A stretch of DNA of 45,237 nucleotides from Chitinophagales bacterium (GTDB lineage Bacteria > Bacteroidota > Bacteroidia > Chitinophagales > Chitinophagaceae): positions 1 through 45,237 of the forward strand of contig JAIXLB010000093.1 of the NCBI GenBank assembly GCA_026931905.1, in the 5' to 3' direction. The translations under genes were made by a program, and so were the position numbers. Of this stretch, positions 8,869-17,330 are shown one piece after another; the stretch's first letter is position 1, and every line of letters begins with the position of its first letter. Below the pieces are notes generated by a model. The model was not told the origin of the DNA. It worked only from the letters and a program-made list of their open reading frames with translations, and did not search any database.

Positions 8869-10755
8869 TTATTCCTTTACGTTTACAATTAAAACAGGAA
8901 TATCTAAAGCATGGCGTACTGCTTCTATAGTTTCTCCAAAGAAATAATCTTTCAACCCTTTATGCCTGTGACCTCCCATTATCAACATATTTGCTTGTGT
9001 TTCTTTTACTATTCTTTGAATTTCTTTTACTCTATTTCTAAACCCAATTTCAGCAACTGCATCATAGCCTAATTGTTGTAATTGCTTACAATAATTCTCT
9101 AATCTTTTTTTATCATTTCTTGATTCTTCATCATCAGCATAAATACCTAAATACTTTGCAGATGCACTTTCTACTATGTGAATTAAAATATATTTTGTTT
9201 GTTTATTTCCTTGTGCTAAAGCATTGGCAATTAATTTTTCATCGCCAATACTAAAATCTAAAGCTATTGCTATAATTTTTGGATGTTGAACTTCTAAATT
9301 GCTTAATGTTTTTTCGTTTGGATGAATGACGAGTGAAGTTTTATTTTTATACTTTTTCATAAAAGGGAAAAAAGTCATTATTAAAAATAAAACAACAAAA
9401 AGTATAGCACCAATAATAATTACCATTTTCCAAAACAAAGTTCCACCATTATTGAAATATTCTATACACTGCCCAACCACCATTTGAACATTAAGAAAAA
9501 CTAAAACACCAGCAATTAACCAAGCAGCAAATTGTGTTAAAGGCTTAATAGCAAAGGCTCCCATAGTTTCTTTATCACTTACAAAATGTATGAGAGGAAT
9601 TACTGCAAAACCTAATTGAATACTCAAAATTACCTGACTTAAAACAAGCAAAGCATCTACTTCATCATCGCCATAAATTAATATAACCAAAATAGCAGGA
9701 ATAACAGCAATTAAACGTGTAATCAATCTTCTTAACAAAGGATTAATTCGTAATTTCAAATATCCTTCCATTACAATTTGTCCTGCTAAAGTGCCTGTAA
9801 CAGTGCTGCTTTGTCCTGCTGCAATTAACGCAATAGCAAATAAAAATGGAGCTAATTTTGTGCCTAATAATGGCGATAATAATTTATGTGCATCTTCAAT
9901 TTTAGCAACATCTTGATGACCTGTTGTAAAAAAGGTAGAAGCAGCTAAAATTAAAATGCCTGCATTTACCAAAAAGGCTGCATTTAATGCAATAGTGCTA
10001 TCAATATTATTAAACTTAATTGCTTTTTTTATACTCTTTTCATCGCTACCAATTTTTCTTGTTTGTACCAATGCACTGTGCAAATACAAATTATGTGGCA
10101 TAACCGTTGCACCAATAATTCCTACAGCAATGTACAATGCTTCGTTATTAAGATGTGTAGGTACAAAGCCTTTAGCAATATCTACAACATCGGGCTTTGC
10201 CAAAAAAAGCTGAATTAAAAAAGATAACCCAATTACAATAACCAAAGCCAAAATAAATGCCTCTAATTTTCTAATACCAAAACGTTGTAACCACAACAAT
10301 AAAAAAGTATCTAATACGGTAATACCAACACCCCAAATAAGTGGTAAACCTGTAAGCAAATAAATACCTAAAGCCATGCCTAACACTTCTGCCAAATCGC
10401 AAGCTGCAATAGCAATTTCAGCTAAAATGTACAAGCAAAAATTTATTACAGGAGGATAAGATTCTCTGTTTGCCTGGGCTAAATCTCTTCGTCTTACAAT
10501 ACCTAATCTTGCACTTAAACTTTGTAACAACAAAGCCATTAAGTTACTCATTAATAAAACCCAAATTAATTGATAGCCAAATTTTGCACCACCTTGTAAA
10601 TCTGTAGCCCAATTTCCTGGATCCATATAACCTACACTAACCAAATAAGCAGGACCTAAATATGCCAAAAAACGTTTAATGCCTTTACGAGGTTTAGTTG
10701 TATCAATACTTTCGTGTACTTCGCTTAAAGAATGATGAGGATGATGGTTTGGCAT
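8869..10755 (-). CDS. mntH: Nramp-family divalent metal transporter with C-terminal universal-stress domain
   Basis: A 628-residue inner-membrane protein. Residues 30-465 form the Nramp core: the metal-binding DPGN is at 45-48 and the MPH motif at 219-221, so proton-coupled Mn(II)/Fe(II) uptake is expected. The N-terminus is His-rich (MPNHHPHHS). From about residue 493 a UspA-type alpha/beta domain follows (IIAIALDFS to VLIVNV). Its nucleotide loop reads MGGHRHKG...FFGE at 593-608, where the usual second Gly is Arg and the usual GS is GE, so ATP binding is doubtful. Nramp-Usp fusions occur in several Bacteroidota; the Usp domain may sense a signal on the cytoplasmic side (inference). It stands alone between oppositely directed or unrelated genes. 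Confidence 0.9.
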   Translation of the reverse strand: MPNHHPHHSLSEVHESIDTTKPRKGIKRFLAYLGPAYLVSVGYMDPGNWATDLQGGAKFGYQLIWVLLMSNLMALLLQSLSARLGIVRRRDLAQANRESYPPVINFCLYILAEIAIAACDLAEVLGMALGIYLLTGLPLIWGVGITVLDTFLLLWLQRFGIRKLEAFILALVIVIGLSFLIQLFLAKPDVVDIAKGFVPTHLNNEALYIAVGIIGATVMPHNLYLHSALVQTRKIGSDEKSIKKAIKFNNIDSTIALNAAFLVNAGILILAASTFFTTGHQDVAKIEDAHKLLSPLLGTKLAPFLFAIALIAAGQSSTVTGTLAGQIVMEGYLKLRINPLLRRLITRLIAVIPAILVILIYGDDEVDALLVLSQVILSIQLGFAVIPLIHFVSDKETMGAFAIKPLTQFAAWLIAGVLVFLNVQMVVGQCIEYFNNGGTLFWKMVIIIGAILFVVLFLIMTFFPFMKKYKNKTSLVIHPNEKTLSNLEVQHPKIIAIALDFSIGDEKLIANALAQGNKQTKYILIHIVESASAKYLGIYADDEESRNDKKRLENYCKQLQQLGYDAVAEIGFRNRVKEIQRIVKETQANMLIMGGHRHKGLKDYFFGETIEAVRHALDIPVLIVNVKE

Positions 10756-10857
10756 ATATACAACTAAAATAAAACTTTAAATTTAATTATTTATGAATTA
10801 TAAATGAAGTTTTACCAAAAATACATTTTATACTTTTCCTTTGCTTAAAATTATTTT

Positions 10858-11766
10858 GTGAAAAAAAATTACAGCAAATGGATTTTATTTGTAGTGCTAT
10901 GTTTAATTTGGGGTAGTTCTTTTATGTTGATGAAATGGGGCATGTTTGATAAAGACAACAACCCTACTCTTTCTGCTTATGATGTAGCTGCATTAAGAAT
11001 TTTGTTTGCTGGAATTGTAATGCTTCCATTTGTTCCAAGTAGTATCAAAAAAATTACAACTAAAGATTTTGTATATGTTTTATTAAGTGGATGGTTGGGA
11101 AGTTTTTTTCCAGCATTTTTATTTTGTATTGCTGAATCTAAAATTGATGGCTCGTTGGCAGGCAGTTTAAATGCTTTAACCTCTTTGTTTGTAATTATAA
11201 CAGGCTTTCTGTTTTTTAATGTAAAAAGTAATCGTAAAAAAATAATTGGTGTAATTATAGGCTTATTGGGTTGTACATTAATAACAGTTGCTAATTACAG
11301 CAAACCTTTTGAATACATAGCTTACAGTGGTTTTGTAATACTTGCCACATTCATGTATGGCTTTAATATAAACCTAATTCAAAAAAAATTATCAGCATTA
11401 AATGCTTTATCTGTTGCAGCCATTAGTCTCACAGGTTTAATAATTCCTTCAGCAACAGTATTATTTTTTTCAGGTTATTTTTCATTGCCACTTTCACAAC
11501 ATAGTTATATAATTAGTACCCTGTCAAGTGTTGTTCTAGGCATACTGGGTACTTCGCTTGCAACCATTTTATTTTATGTATTAATTAAAAGTGCTGGTGG
11601 CTTATTTGCTTCGCTGGTAACTTATGGAATTCCCTTTGTAGCAATAGGTTGGGGTTTTTATAATAATGAACTTATAACATGGATACATATACTTGCACTA
11701 GTAATTATTTTAGTGGGAGTATATATTGTAAATCAAAAAGACTTCTCAATGAAATTGAAGGAATAA
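10858..11766 (+). CDS. EamA/DMT-superfamily transporter
   Basis: A 302-residue membrane protein with ten hydrophobic segments arranged as two repeats of five, the DMT/EamA pattern. It begins at GTG (10858) with KKNYSKWILFVVLCLIWGSSF; the WGSSF motif at the first helix is a hallmark of the family. A second EamA half begins near residue 155. The substrate (amino acid or metabolite export) cannot be told from sequence. It is divergent from the Nramp gene across about 100 bp and ends 3 bp before the end of queA, which lies on the opposite strand. A TACTTTTC near-match to the -7 box is about 20 nt upstream of the start. Confidence 0.85.
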   Translation: MKKNYSKWILFVVLCLIWGSSFMLMKWGMFDKDNNPTLSAYDVAALRILFAGIVMLPFVPSSIKKITTKDFVYVLLSGWLGSFFPAFLFCIAESKIDGSLAGSLNALTSLFVIITGFLFFNVKSNRKKIIGVIIGLLGCTLITVANYSKPFEYIAYSGFVILATFMYGFNINLIQKKLSALNALSVAAISLTGLIIPSATVLFFSGYFSLPLSQHSYIISTLSSVVLGILGTSLATILFYVLIKSAGGLFASLVTYGIPFVAIGWGFYNNELITWIHILALVIILVGVYIVNQKDFSMKLKE

Positions 11767-11769
11767 TTT

Positions 11770-12993
11770 TTATTTCCATATTAAACTGCCATCGCCGTAA
11801 CTTAAAAATCTAAAATTATTTTCTAAAGCATAATCATAGATTTTTTCCCAATTATTTCCTGCAACAGCAGCTACTAATAGTAATAAAGTAGATTGTGGCT
11901 GATGAAAATTTGTTATCAAAGCATCTGCAACTTTTAAAGAATAATTTGGTGCAATAATGATTTGAGTTTTGGTTAAAATTCTATTTAATTTATTAGCAAT
12001 CATAAATTGCAACAAACAATTTAATGCCTCTTGTTTTGCTATGTTTTGAGGTAGTTCATAAGCATCCCATTGCTGTATAGCAATATTTTCTATAGCGTTA
12101 TTTTCAGGATTTGTAATTAGCTTAACCCCCATCCAATAAAGGCTTTCAAGAGTTCTTAAAGTTGTTGTACCAGTGGCAATAATTTTTTTATCAGTATATT
12201 GTAGTAACTGCTCTATCAATTCTTTTGACACATCAATAAACTCTGTGTGCATTTCATGTTCTTGCATGGTTAATGCCTTAACAGGCTTAAATGTTCCTGC
12301 TCCTACATGTAGTGTAACATAAACAGGAATAATATTTTTGCTTTTCAAATTATGCATTAAATTCTCTGTAAAATGTAAACCTGCTGTTGGGGCAGCTACA
12401 CTCCCATCATGCTTGGCATAAATGGTTTGATACGTTTCTTTGTCTGATGTTGTTACTGCTCTTTTTATGTATGGAGGCAAAGGAATAATACCAAATAAAT
12501 GCAATAACTCTGCAAAAGATAATTGATTGTTATTCCATAAAAATTCAATTAAAAAATAATCATTTTTTTTAGCAACCATTGTTGCTTTTAACTCTATATA
12601 CTGGTTATTAACTTTAATTCTTTTAACTAAAAAATCTTCTTTCCATTTTTTTGCACCACCTACCAAGCATTTCCAAAATACTTTTTCTGTTTGTAACATA
12701 GCTGTAGTAATATCACTATATTGTTCATCTGGCTCTAAACAAAAAATTTCAATAGTACTGCCTGTTGTTTTTTCAAACAATATTCTTGCTTCTACAACTT
12801 TTGTATTATTAAAAACCAATAAAGAATTTTCAGGAATATAATGGTGTAAGTTGTAATAAAAGTCTTCTTGAATGTTGTTATTATTATACACCAATAATTT
12901 ACTTGTATCTCTTGGTTGAACAGGAAATTTTGCAATTTTTTCTTCAGGTAGCTGATAGCTGTAATCAAGTATTGATAAATGTTTGGGGTGCAT
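11770..12993 (-). CDS. queA: S-adenosylmethionine:tRNA ribosyltransferase-isomerase
   Basis: A 407-residue QueA, which moves the ribosyl part of S-adenosylmethionine onto preQ1 in tRNA to make epoxyqueuosine. Diagnostic blocks are present: SLLVFNNTKV near the N-terminus, HDGSVAAPTAGLHFT, VTLHVGAGTFKPV, TNFHQPQSTLLLLVAA and the C-terminal ENNFRFLSYGDG. It is about 50 residues longer than E. coli QueA (356), with additions in the N-terminal half (a loop after IFCLEPDEQ) and before the C-terminal motifs (around IENIAIQQWDAYELP). A longer form is, from memory, usual in this phylum. A perfect -7 box ends 5 nt before the ATG. It is the last of three minus-strand genes after ispD. tgt, the step before it, is about 5 kb away. 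Confidence 0.93.
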   Translation of the reverse strand: MHPKHLSILDYSYQLPEEKIAKFPVQPRDTSKLLVYNNNNIQEDFYYNLHHYIPENSLLVFNNTKVVEARILFEKTTGSTIEIFCLEPDEQYSDITTAMLQTEKVFWKCLVGGAKKWKEDFLVKRIKVNNQYIELKATMVAKKNDYFLIEFLWNNNQLSFAELLHLFGIIPLPPYIKRAVTTSDKETYQTIYAKHDGSVAAPTAGLHFTENLMHNLKSKNIIPVYVTLHVGAGTFKPVKALTMQEHEMHTEFIDVSKELIEQLLQYTDKKIIATGTTTLRTLESLYWMGVKLITNPENNAIENIAIQQWDAYELPQNIAKQEALNCLLQFMIANKLNRILTKTQIIIAPNYSLKVADALITNFHQPQSTLLLLVAAVAGNNWEKIYDYALENNFRFLSYGDGSLIWK

Positions 12994-12998
12994 AATAG

Positions 12999-13006
12999 CA
13001 AAAGTA
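12999..13006 (-). promoter_or_regulatory. -7 promoter box (TACTTTTG) of queA
   Basis: The minus strand reads TACTTTTG, a perfect TAnnTTTG match, in the 27-bp gap after ispD, and ends 5 nt before the queA ATG. queA therefore probably has its own near-leaderless transcript in addition to any read-through from ispD. Confidence 0.6.
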
Positions 13007-13020
13007 ACTGAAAGAAATTT

Positions 13021-13692
13021 TTATCGTTCTGCTAAAATATTTTCAGCTAAGTTTAAATCTATTGGTCTTGTTATTTTAATATTATTGTGTTCGCCTTCTG
13101 TTAAAAAAATATTTTTTCCATAAGCTTCCACAACAGTTGCTTCATCTGTAAAGCTATCTTTAAAATTATGTTGAAATGCTGGAATAATAATGGAACTTTT
13201 AAAAGTTTGTGGGGTTTGAATTATTTTAATTTTATTCCTATCAGCAACAATAGGTTTATTGTTTTCGTCTATAATTCTAATACTATCTGTTGCTGTTACA
13301 GCAGGAATGGCACTTCCCTTTTCTAAAGCTTGCTCATAACAGTTTTGAATAAGTTTAGTGGTAAGTAAGCAACGTACACCATCATGTACAAAAACTATAC
13401 ATTCTTCATCAATTAATTTCAATCCATTTTGCACAGAATGAAATCTTGTTGCTCCACCTTTTGTAATTAAAATCCTGTTCTTCTCTTCAAATTCTTCTAC
13501 AATAGTTTTGCCTCTTTCAATATGTTCTTCTGGTAAAACCAAAATAATTTGTAAATCATCGAAAGATTGTAAGAAAGTTTGTAAAGTATGCCACAGTACA
13601 GGCTTTCCTCTTAATATTAAAAATTGTTTAGGGATAAAACCTCCCATTCTTATTCCATTTCCTCCAGCTACAATAACAGCTACTTTTTTCAT
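13021..13692 (-). CDS. ispD: 2-C-methyl-D-erythritol 4-phosphate cytidylyltransferase
   Basis: A 223-residue IspD, the third step of the MEP isoprenoid pathway, which joins CTP and methylerythritol phosphate. The nucleotide-binding signature is VIVAGGNGIRMGGFIPKQF at residues 6-24. VHDGVRCLL around 104 corresponds to the usual DAARP-type block, and TDSIRI, IQTPQTFK and TDEATVVE follow in the expected order. Length is normal (220-240). It starts 22 bp after the isoaspartyl peptidase gene, suggesting a shared transcript, and queA follows 27 bp downstream with its own promoter box. No other MEP gene is nearby. Confidence 0.93.
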   Translation of the reverse strand: MKKVAVIVAGGNGIRMGGFIPKQFLILRGKPVLWHTLQTFLQSFDDLQIILVLPEEHIERGKTIVEEFEEKNRILITKGGATRFHSVQNGLKLIDEECIVFVHDGVRCLLTTKLIQNCYEQALEKGSAIPAVTATDSIRIIDENNKPIVADRNKIKIIQTPQTFKSSIIIPAFQHNFKDSFTDEATVVEAYGKNIFLTEGEHNNIKITRPIDLNLAENILAER

Positions 13693-13714
13693 GAATTATT
13701 TTTCAAATTTTCTT

Positions 13715-14662
13715 TTAACGATATATAGATATTTCCTGATAGTTTTCATTGTTTTTTACTCCTCTATACATACCCTCACTATTAAATAGTAAAGCAAAAT
13801 TTCCTTTTGTATCTACACCAATCATTCCTCCTTCGCCATTAATTTTTACAAGTTTATCATTTACTACTATGTTCATTGCTTCATGTAATGACAAACCTTT
13901 GTACTCCATTAAACAACTTACATCGTAAGCTGCAACAGCTCTAATAAATAATTCACCATGTCCTGTACAGCTTATTGCACAAGTATTGTTATTGGCATAA
14001 GTGCCACTACCAATAACAGGAGTATCGCCAATTCTATTGAATTGTTTGTTGGTCATTCCGCCTGTACTTGTTGCTGCTGCAAGGTTTCCAAATGCATCAC
14101 AAGCAACTGCACCTACCGTTCCAAATTTTTTATCTTTCAATAATTTTTCTGTTTCATGCTGGCTGTGATCCAACATATAATTATTGGTATCTCTTACAGC
14201 TTTCCATTGCTCGTAACGAAATTGTGAATAAAAATAATCGTCAGATTCTAAAGCTAATTTTTGTTGTAATGCAAATTCAAAAGCACCTTGACCACTCAAA
14301 AAAACATGATGGCTATGCAACATAATTTCATTAGCAAGTTGTATTGGATTACGAACATTTTTTACACCAGCTACTGCACCAGCTTCTAAATTTTTTCCTT
14401 CCATAATAGAAGCATCCATTTCATGTTCTCCTCTTTTGGTAAAAACTGATCCTCTGCCTGCATTAAATAAAACATTATTCTCTAATGCTGAAACTGCTGC
14501 TATTACTGCATTTGAAGCAGTTCCACTTTTTTCTAAAATAGTATAACCAGCCAATAATGCTTCTTCCAAGCCTGTTAAATAAAGTTGTTCCAATTCAGGA
14601 GTCATATCTTCTCTTAAAATAGTACCTGCTCCTCCATGTATTGCTAAAGTAATTTTTTGCAT
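13715..14662 (-). CDS. iaaA: Isoaspartyl peptidase / L-asparaginase (Ntn-hydrolase, plant type)
   Basis: A 315-residue precursor that should cleave itself before the catalytic threonine, giving alpha and beta chains. The nucleophile is T182 in the motif GTVGAVACDAFGNLAAATSTGG (181-202). The N-terminal HGGAG (9-13) and the NAGRGSVFT block (67-75) are family hallmarks, as is the C-terminal TGHGE segment that shapes the active site. It has no obvious signal peptide, so it should be cytoplasmic, where it would hydrolyse beta-aspartyl dipeptides and asparagine. Upstream it is divergent from the DUF6498 gene. This window also holds an unrelated one-domain type I/II asparaginase at 33758-34249. Confidence 0.92.
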   Translation of the reverse strand: MQKITLAIHGGAGTILREDMTPELEQLYLTGLEEALLAGYTILEKSGTASNAVIAAVSALENNVLFNAGRGSVFTKRGEHEMDASIMEGKNLEAGAVAGVKNVRNPIQLANEIMLHSHHVFLSGQGAFEFALQQKLALESDDYFYSQFRYEQWKAVRDTNNYMLDHSQHETEKLLKDKKFGTVGAVACDAFGNLAAATSTGGMTNKQFNRIGDTPVIGSGTYANNNTCAISCTGHGELFIRAVAAYDVSCLMEYKGLSLHEAMNIVVNDKLVKINGEGGMIGVDTKGNFALLFNSEGMYRGVKNNENYQEISIYR

Positions 14663-14716
14663 AATTTAATTATTCGCTATTTTAGGTTTTTATTCAAACG
14701 AAAATAGTTATTTTAA

Positions 14717-15421
14717 GTGCAAGAAAAATCACTGTATAAAAACATTTTTAAAAGAGAACTAACAATAGGAATGCTTTATTGGATGCTCATTAATTTAATA
14801 TCATTATGTGGTGTTTGGTTTTACAATTGGGATGCAAAAATTATTTTTTTAGTCTATTGTTTAGAGAGTGTAATAATTGGGATTTATACATTGATAAAAA
14901 TTTTTCTTACTTCTTTGTACAAAAGACAAACTGAATGGAGATTTAAGAATGGCAACAAAACAATGCTTCTTGGCATTTTCTTTATGTTATTTTTTACTTT
15001 TCATTTTGGGATGTTTATTTTCATACAACTAAGCATTTTTTTAGGAGTTGCAAACTTTGGCAACAACATCGGCATTTCTGTGCTTAAACTATTTTTAAAT
15101 CCATCTAAATTTTTACCCAATTACGCACTGTTATTAATTATTTTACTTTTTGTAACACATGGGTTAATTCTTATAAAAGATTACATTATTTCTCAAGAAT
15201 ATAAAACAGCTAAAATACCTGCATTAATGTTTGAACCTTATAGCAGAATAATTATTCAACAGATTGTTATAATTCTTGCTGCCATTACATTGCTATTTGA
15301 TAAAAACGGAAAAATATTAATGCTCATTTTTATAGTTATTAAAATTATTATAGACAATTTTATTGACTATAATAAAATAATAGCAAAAGCAAAAGCACAA
15401 ACAAAAAATAAAATTGAATAG
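14717..15421 (+). CDS. DUF6498-type integral membrane protein
   Basis: A 234-residue protein with about six hydrophobic segments. The opening pattern (LTIGMLYWMLINLISLCGVWFYNWD, then a membrane segment with CLESVIIGIYT) and the FHFGMFIFIQL segment match what I remember of DUF6498. The function is unknown. It starts at GTG (14717); the next in-frame ATG, at residue 19 (14771), would cut into the first membrane segment, so GTG is preferred. It has no Shine-Dalgarno sequence. An 82-bp gap separates it from the downstream MFS gene, so co-transcription is possible but not shown. Confidence 0.7.
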   Translation: MQEKSLYKNIFKRELTIGMLYWMLINLISLCGVWFYNWDAKIIFLVYCLESVIIGIYTLIKIFLTSLYKRQTEWRFKNGNKTMLLGIFFMLFFTFHFGMFIFIQLSIFLGVANFGNNIGISVLKLFLNPSKFLPNYALLLIILLFVTHGLILIKDYIISQEYKTAKIPALMFEPYSRIIIQQIVIILAAITLLFDKNGKILMLIFIVIKIIIDNFIDYNKIIAKAKAQTKNKIE

Positions 15422-15503
15422 AATGTAATTTATTTTAAAGTGTACTATTAATTAAGCTATAAACATTTTTTGTAATCGTTTGTATAACTTTTAATCATTT
15501 TAT

Positions 15504-17054
15504 ATGGCATCAGAGAAAGGAATTTGGAAAGTAATTACAGCTTCAAGCGTAGGCACTTTAATAGAGTGGTACGACTTTTATATTTTTGGTAGTCTTGCTT
15601 TGATAATATCAGAAAAATTTTTCCCTTCTGAAAACCCTACAACAGCATTTTTGGCAACCTTAGCAACTTTTGCAGCAGGTTTTATTGTAAGACCTTTTGG
15701 TGCTTTGCTTTTTGGAAGATTAGGTGATATGGTTGGTAGAAAATATACCTTCTTGCTTACATTAATTATAATGGGTGGCAGTACTTTTTTAATTGGCTGT
15801 ATTCCATCTTACGAAACATTTCATTTTGCTCCTTACTTAATTTTAATTTTAAGATTATTACAAGGTTTAGCTTTAGGAGGTGAATATGGTGGAGCTGCAA
15901 CTTATGTAGCAGAACATGTATCAAGTAAAAAGAGAGGCTATTACACCAGTTGGATACAAACTACAGCTACATTAGGTTTGTTTGTTTCCTTAATTGTTAT
16001 CATTACAACTCAAAATAGTTTAAGCAAAGAAGATTTTAATAATTGGGGTTGGCGACTTCCTTTTTTATTGAGTATTATTTTAGTTTTTATTTCTGTTTTC
16101 ATAAGGCTAAAGATGAAAGAAAGTCCCTTATTTGATAAATTAAAAACGGAAGGAAAAATTAGTTCAAACCCTTTAAAAGAAAGTTTTGGGAAAAAGCAAA
16201 ATCTTAAAATGGTATTACTTGCATTATTTGGTGCAACAATGGGGCAAGGTGTTATTTGGTACACAGGTCAATTTTATACGCAAACATTTTTACTAAAAGT
16301 TTGTAATCTTAATGCCACACAAACAAATACATGGCTGTGTATTGCATTACTTTTTGCAACACCATTTTTTATATTTTTTGGATGGCTTAGCGATAAAATA
16401 GGAAGAAAAACTATTATTCTAACAGGAATGTTTTTAGCTGTAATACTTTACAGGCCTGTATTTGCAAAGCTTTATTCTTTAACCAATATTGTAAATAAAG
16501 AAGAAGTTAGTTCCAACATTCAAGTTAATAAATTAGCACATGCTACTGCAGCAAAAGCTAATGATAGCATTATCATTAAAACAACAAAAATTATTTACAC
16601 CGATAGCTCTAAAGCAGTACAAGAGGAAAAATATTTTTCATCTGATTTACAAATAGGCAACAACAAACCTCATGAGCATAAAACACAAATTACACTTTCA
16701 GATTCTTATAAATGGAAAGTAATTGGTCTCATTTTTATTTTAGTATTTTTTGTAACTATGGTATATGGACCTATTGCTGCCCTTTTAGTAGAAATGTTTC
16801 CTACAAAAATTAGATATACTTCAATGTCTTTACCATATCATATAGGTAATGGAGTTTTTGGAGGGCTTGTACCTTTTATTGCAACCTTAATTACAGTAAC
16901 ACCAGGTAGTACTATTTTAAGTGGATTATGGTATCCTATTGGTGTTGGTGCAGTTTGTTTTGTAATTGGATTAATTTATTTAAGCAATAAAAAAAATACA
17001 CTTACATATGATGATGAGAGCAATTATGCAGATAATCAAATTTCAAAAAATTAA
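15504..17054 (+). CDS. MFS transporter of the metabolite:H+ symporter (MHS) type
   Basis: A 516-residue, 12-helix transporter. The N-terminus ITASSVGTLIEWYDFYIFGSLA is the MHS-family hallmark, and the MFS loop motif GRLGDMVGRKYTF follows at about 70-82; a second copy, GWLSDKIGRKTI, lies around 293-304. RLLQGLALGGEYGGAATYVAE is also typical. MHS members import organic acids or osmolytes such as proline, betaine or shikimate; the substrate here is unknown. A polar stretch of about 80 residues (near 325-405, rich in Lys, Ser and Thr) is inserted between helices in the C-terminal half, where related proteins usually have a short loop. The next gene, 9 bp downstream, encodes a small membrane protein and is probably co-transcribed. 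Confidence 0.9.
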   Translation: MASEKGIWKVITASSVGTLIEWYDFYIFGSLALIISEKFFPSENPTTAFLATLATFAAGFIVRPFGALLFGRLGDMVGRKYTFLLTLIIMGGSTFLIGCIPSYETFHFAPYLILILRLLQGLALGGEYGGAATYVAEHVSSKKRGYYTSWIQTTATLGLFVSLIVIITTQNSLSKEDFNNWGWRLPFLLSIILVFISVFIRLKMKESPLFDKLKTEGKISSNPLKESFGKKQNLKMVLLALFGATMGQGVIWYTGQFYTQTFLLKVCNLNATQTNTWLCIALLFATPFFIFFGWLSDKIGRKTIILTGMFLAVILYRPVFAKLYSLTNIVNKEEVSSNIQVNKLAHATAAKANDSIIIKTTKIIYTDSSKAVQEEKYFSSDLQIGNNKPHEHKTQITLSDSYKWKVIGLIFILVFFVTMVYGPIAALLVEMFPTKIRYTSMSLPYHIGNGVFGGLVPFIATLITVTPGSTILSGLWYPIGVGAVCFVIGLIYLSNKKNTLTYDDESNYADNQISKN

Positions 17055-17063
17055 AATTTTTAT

Positions 17064-17285
17064 ATGAATCATTTAAAAAAATATGCTGGTTTAGTTTGGA
17101 TATTGCTTGCCATTGTTGCAATTACTTTATTGTGTTATGCAGCTTACACAAATATTGCTGCACATGGTAAGCATGATATCGATAAGCCTTTACCTTGGAT
17201 AATTATCATAACTGTTTTTACACCTGTAGCTTTTGGATTAGGAATTTTTGGTTACTATGCTTTAAAAGATGAATACAAACAATAA
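17064..17285 (+). CDS. Small two-helix membrane protein (DUF6814-like), partner of the MFS gene
   Basis: A 73-residue protein with two membrane segments (about 8-30 and 43-65), a polar linker containing HGKHDIDKP, and a short charged tail YYALKDEYKQ. It resembles the DUF6814 proteins that I recall next to MHS transporters in Bacteroidota; that match is from memory. It starts 9 bp after the MFS stop codon, so it is likely translated from the same mRNA and might be an accessory subunit (inference). Confidence 0.7.
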   Translation: MNHLKKYAGLVWILLAIVAITLLCYAAYTNIAAHGKHDIDKPLPWIIIITVFTPVAFGLGIFGYYALKDEYKQ

Positions 17286-17318
17286 ATTCTAAAATTATTT
17301 TTAGTAATTCTGCCTTGT

Positions 17319-17326
17319 TACTTTTG
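17319..17326 (+). promoter_or_regulatory. -7 promoter box (TACTTTTG) of fmt
   Basis: A perfect TAnnTTTG match ending 4 nt before the fmt ATG at 17331. This is the same spacing as at the DUF4290 and comB genes and implies a leaderless mRNA. Confidence 0.65.
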
Positions 17327-17330
17327 CCCT

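Noticed and set aside
13715-14662. Possibility that the two asparaginase-type genes form one pathway cluster
   Set aside because: They belong to unrelated enzyme families and lie 19 kb apart.
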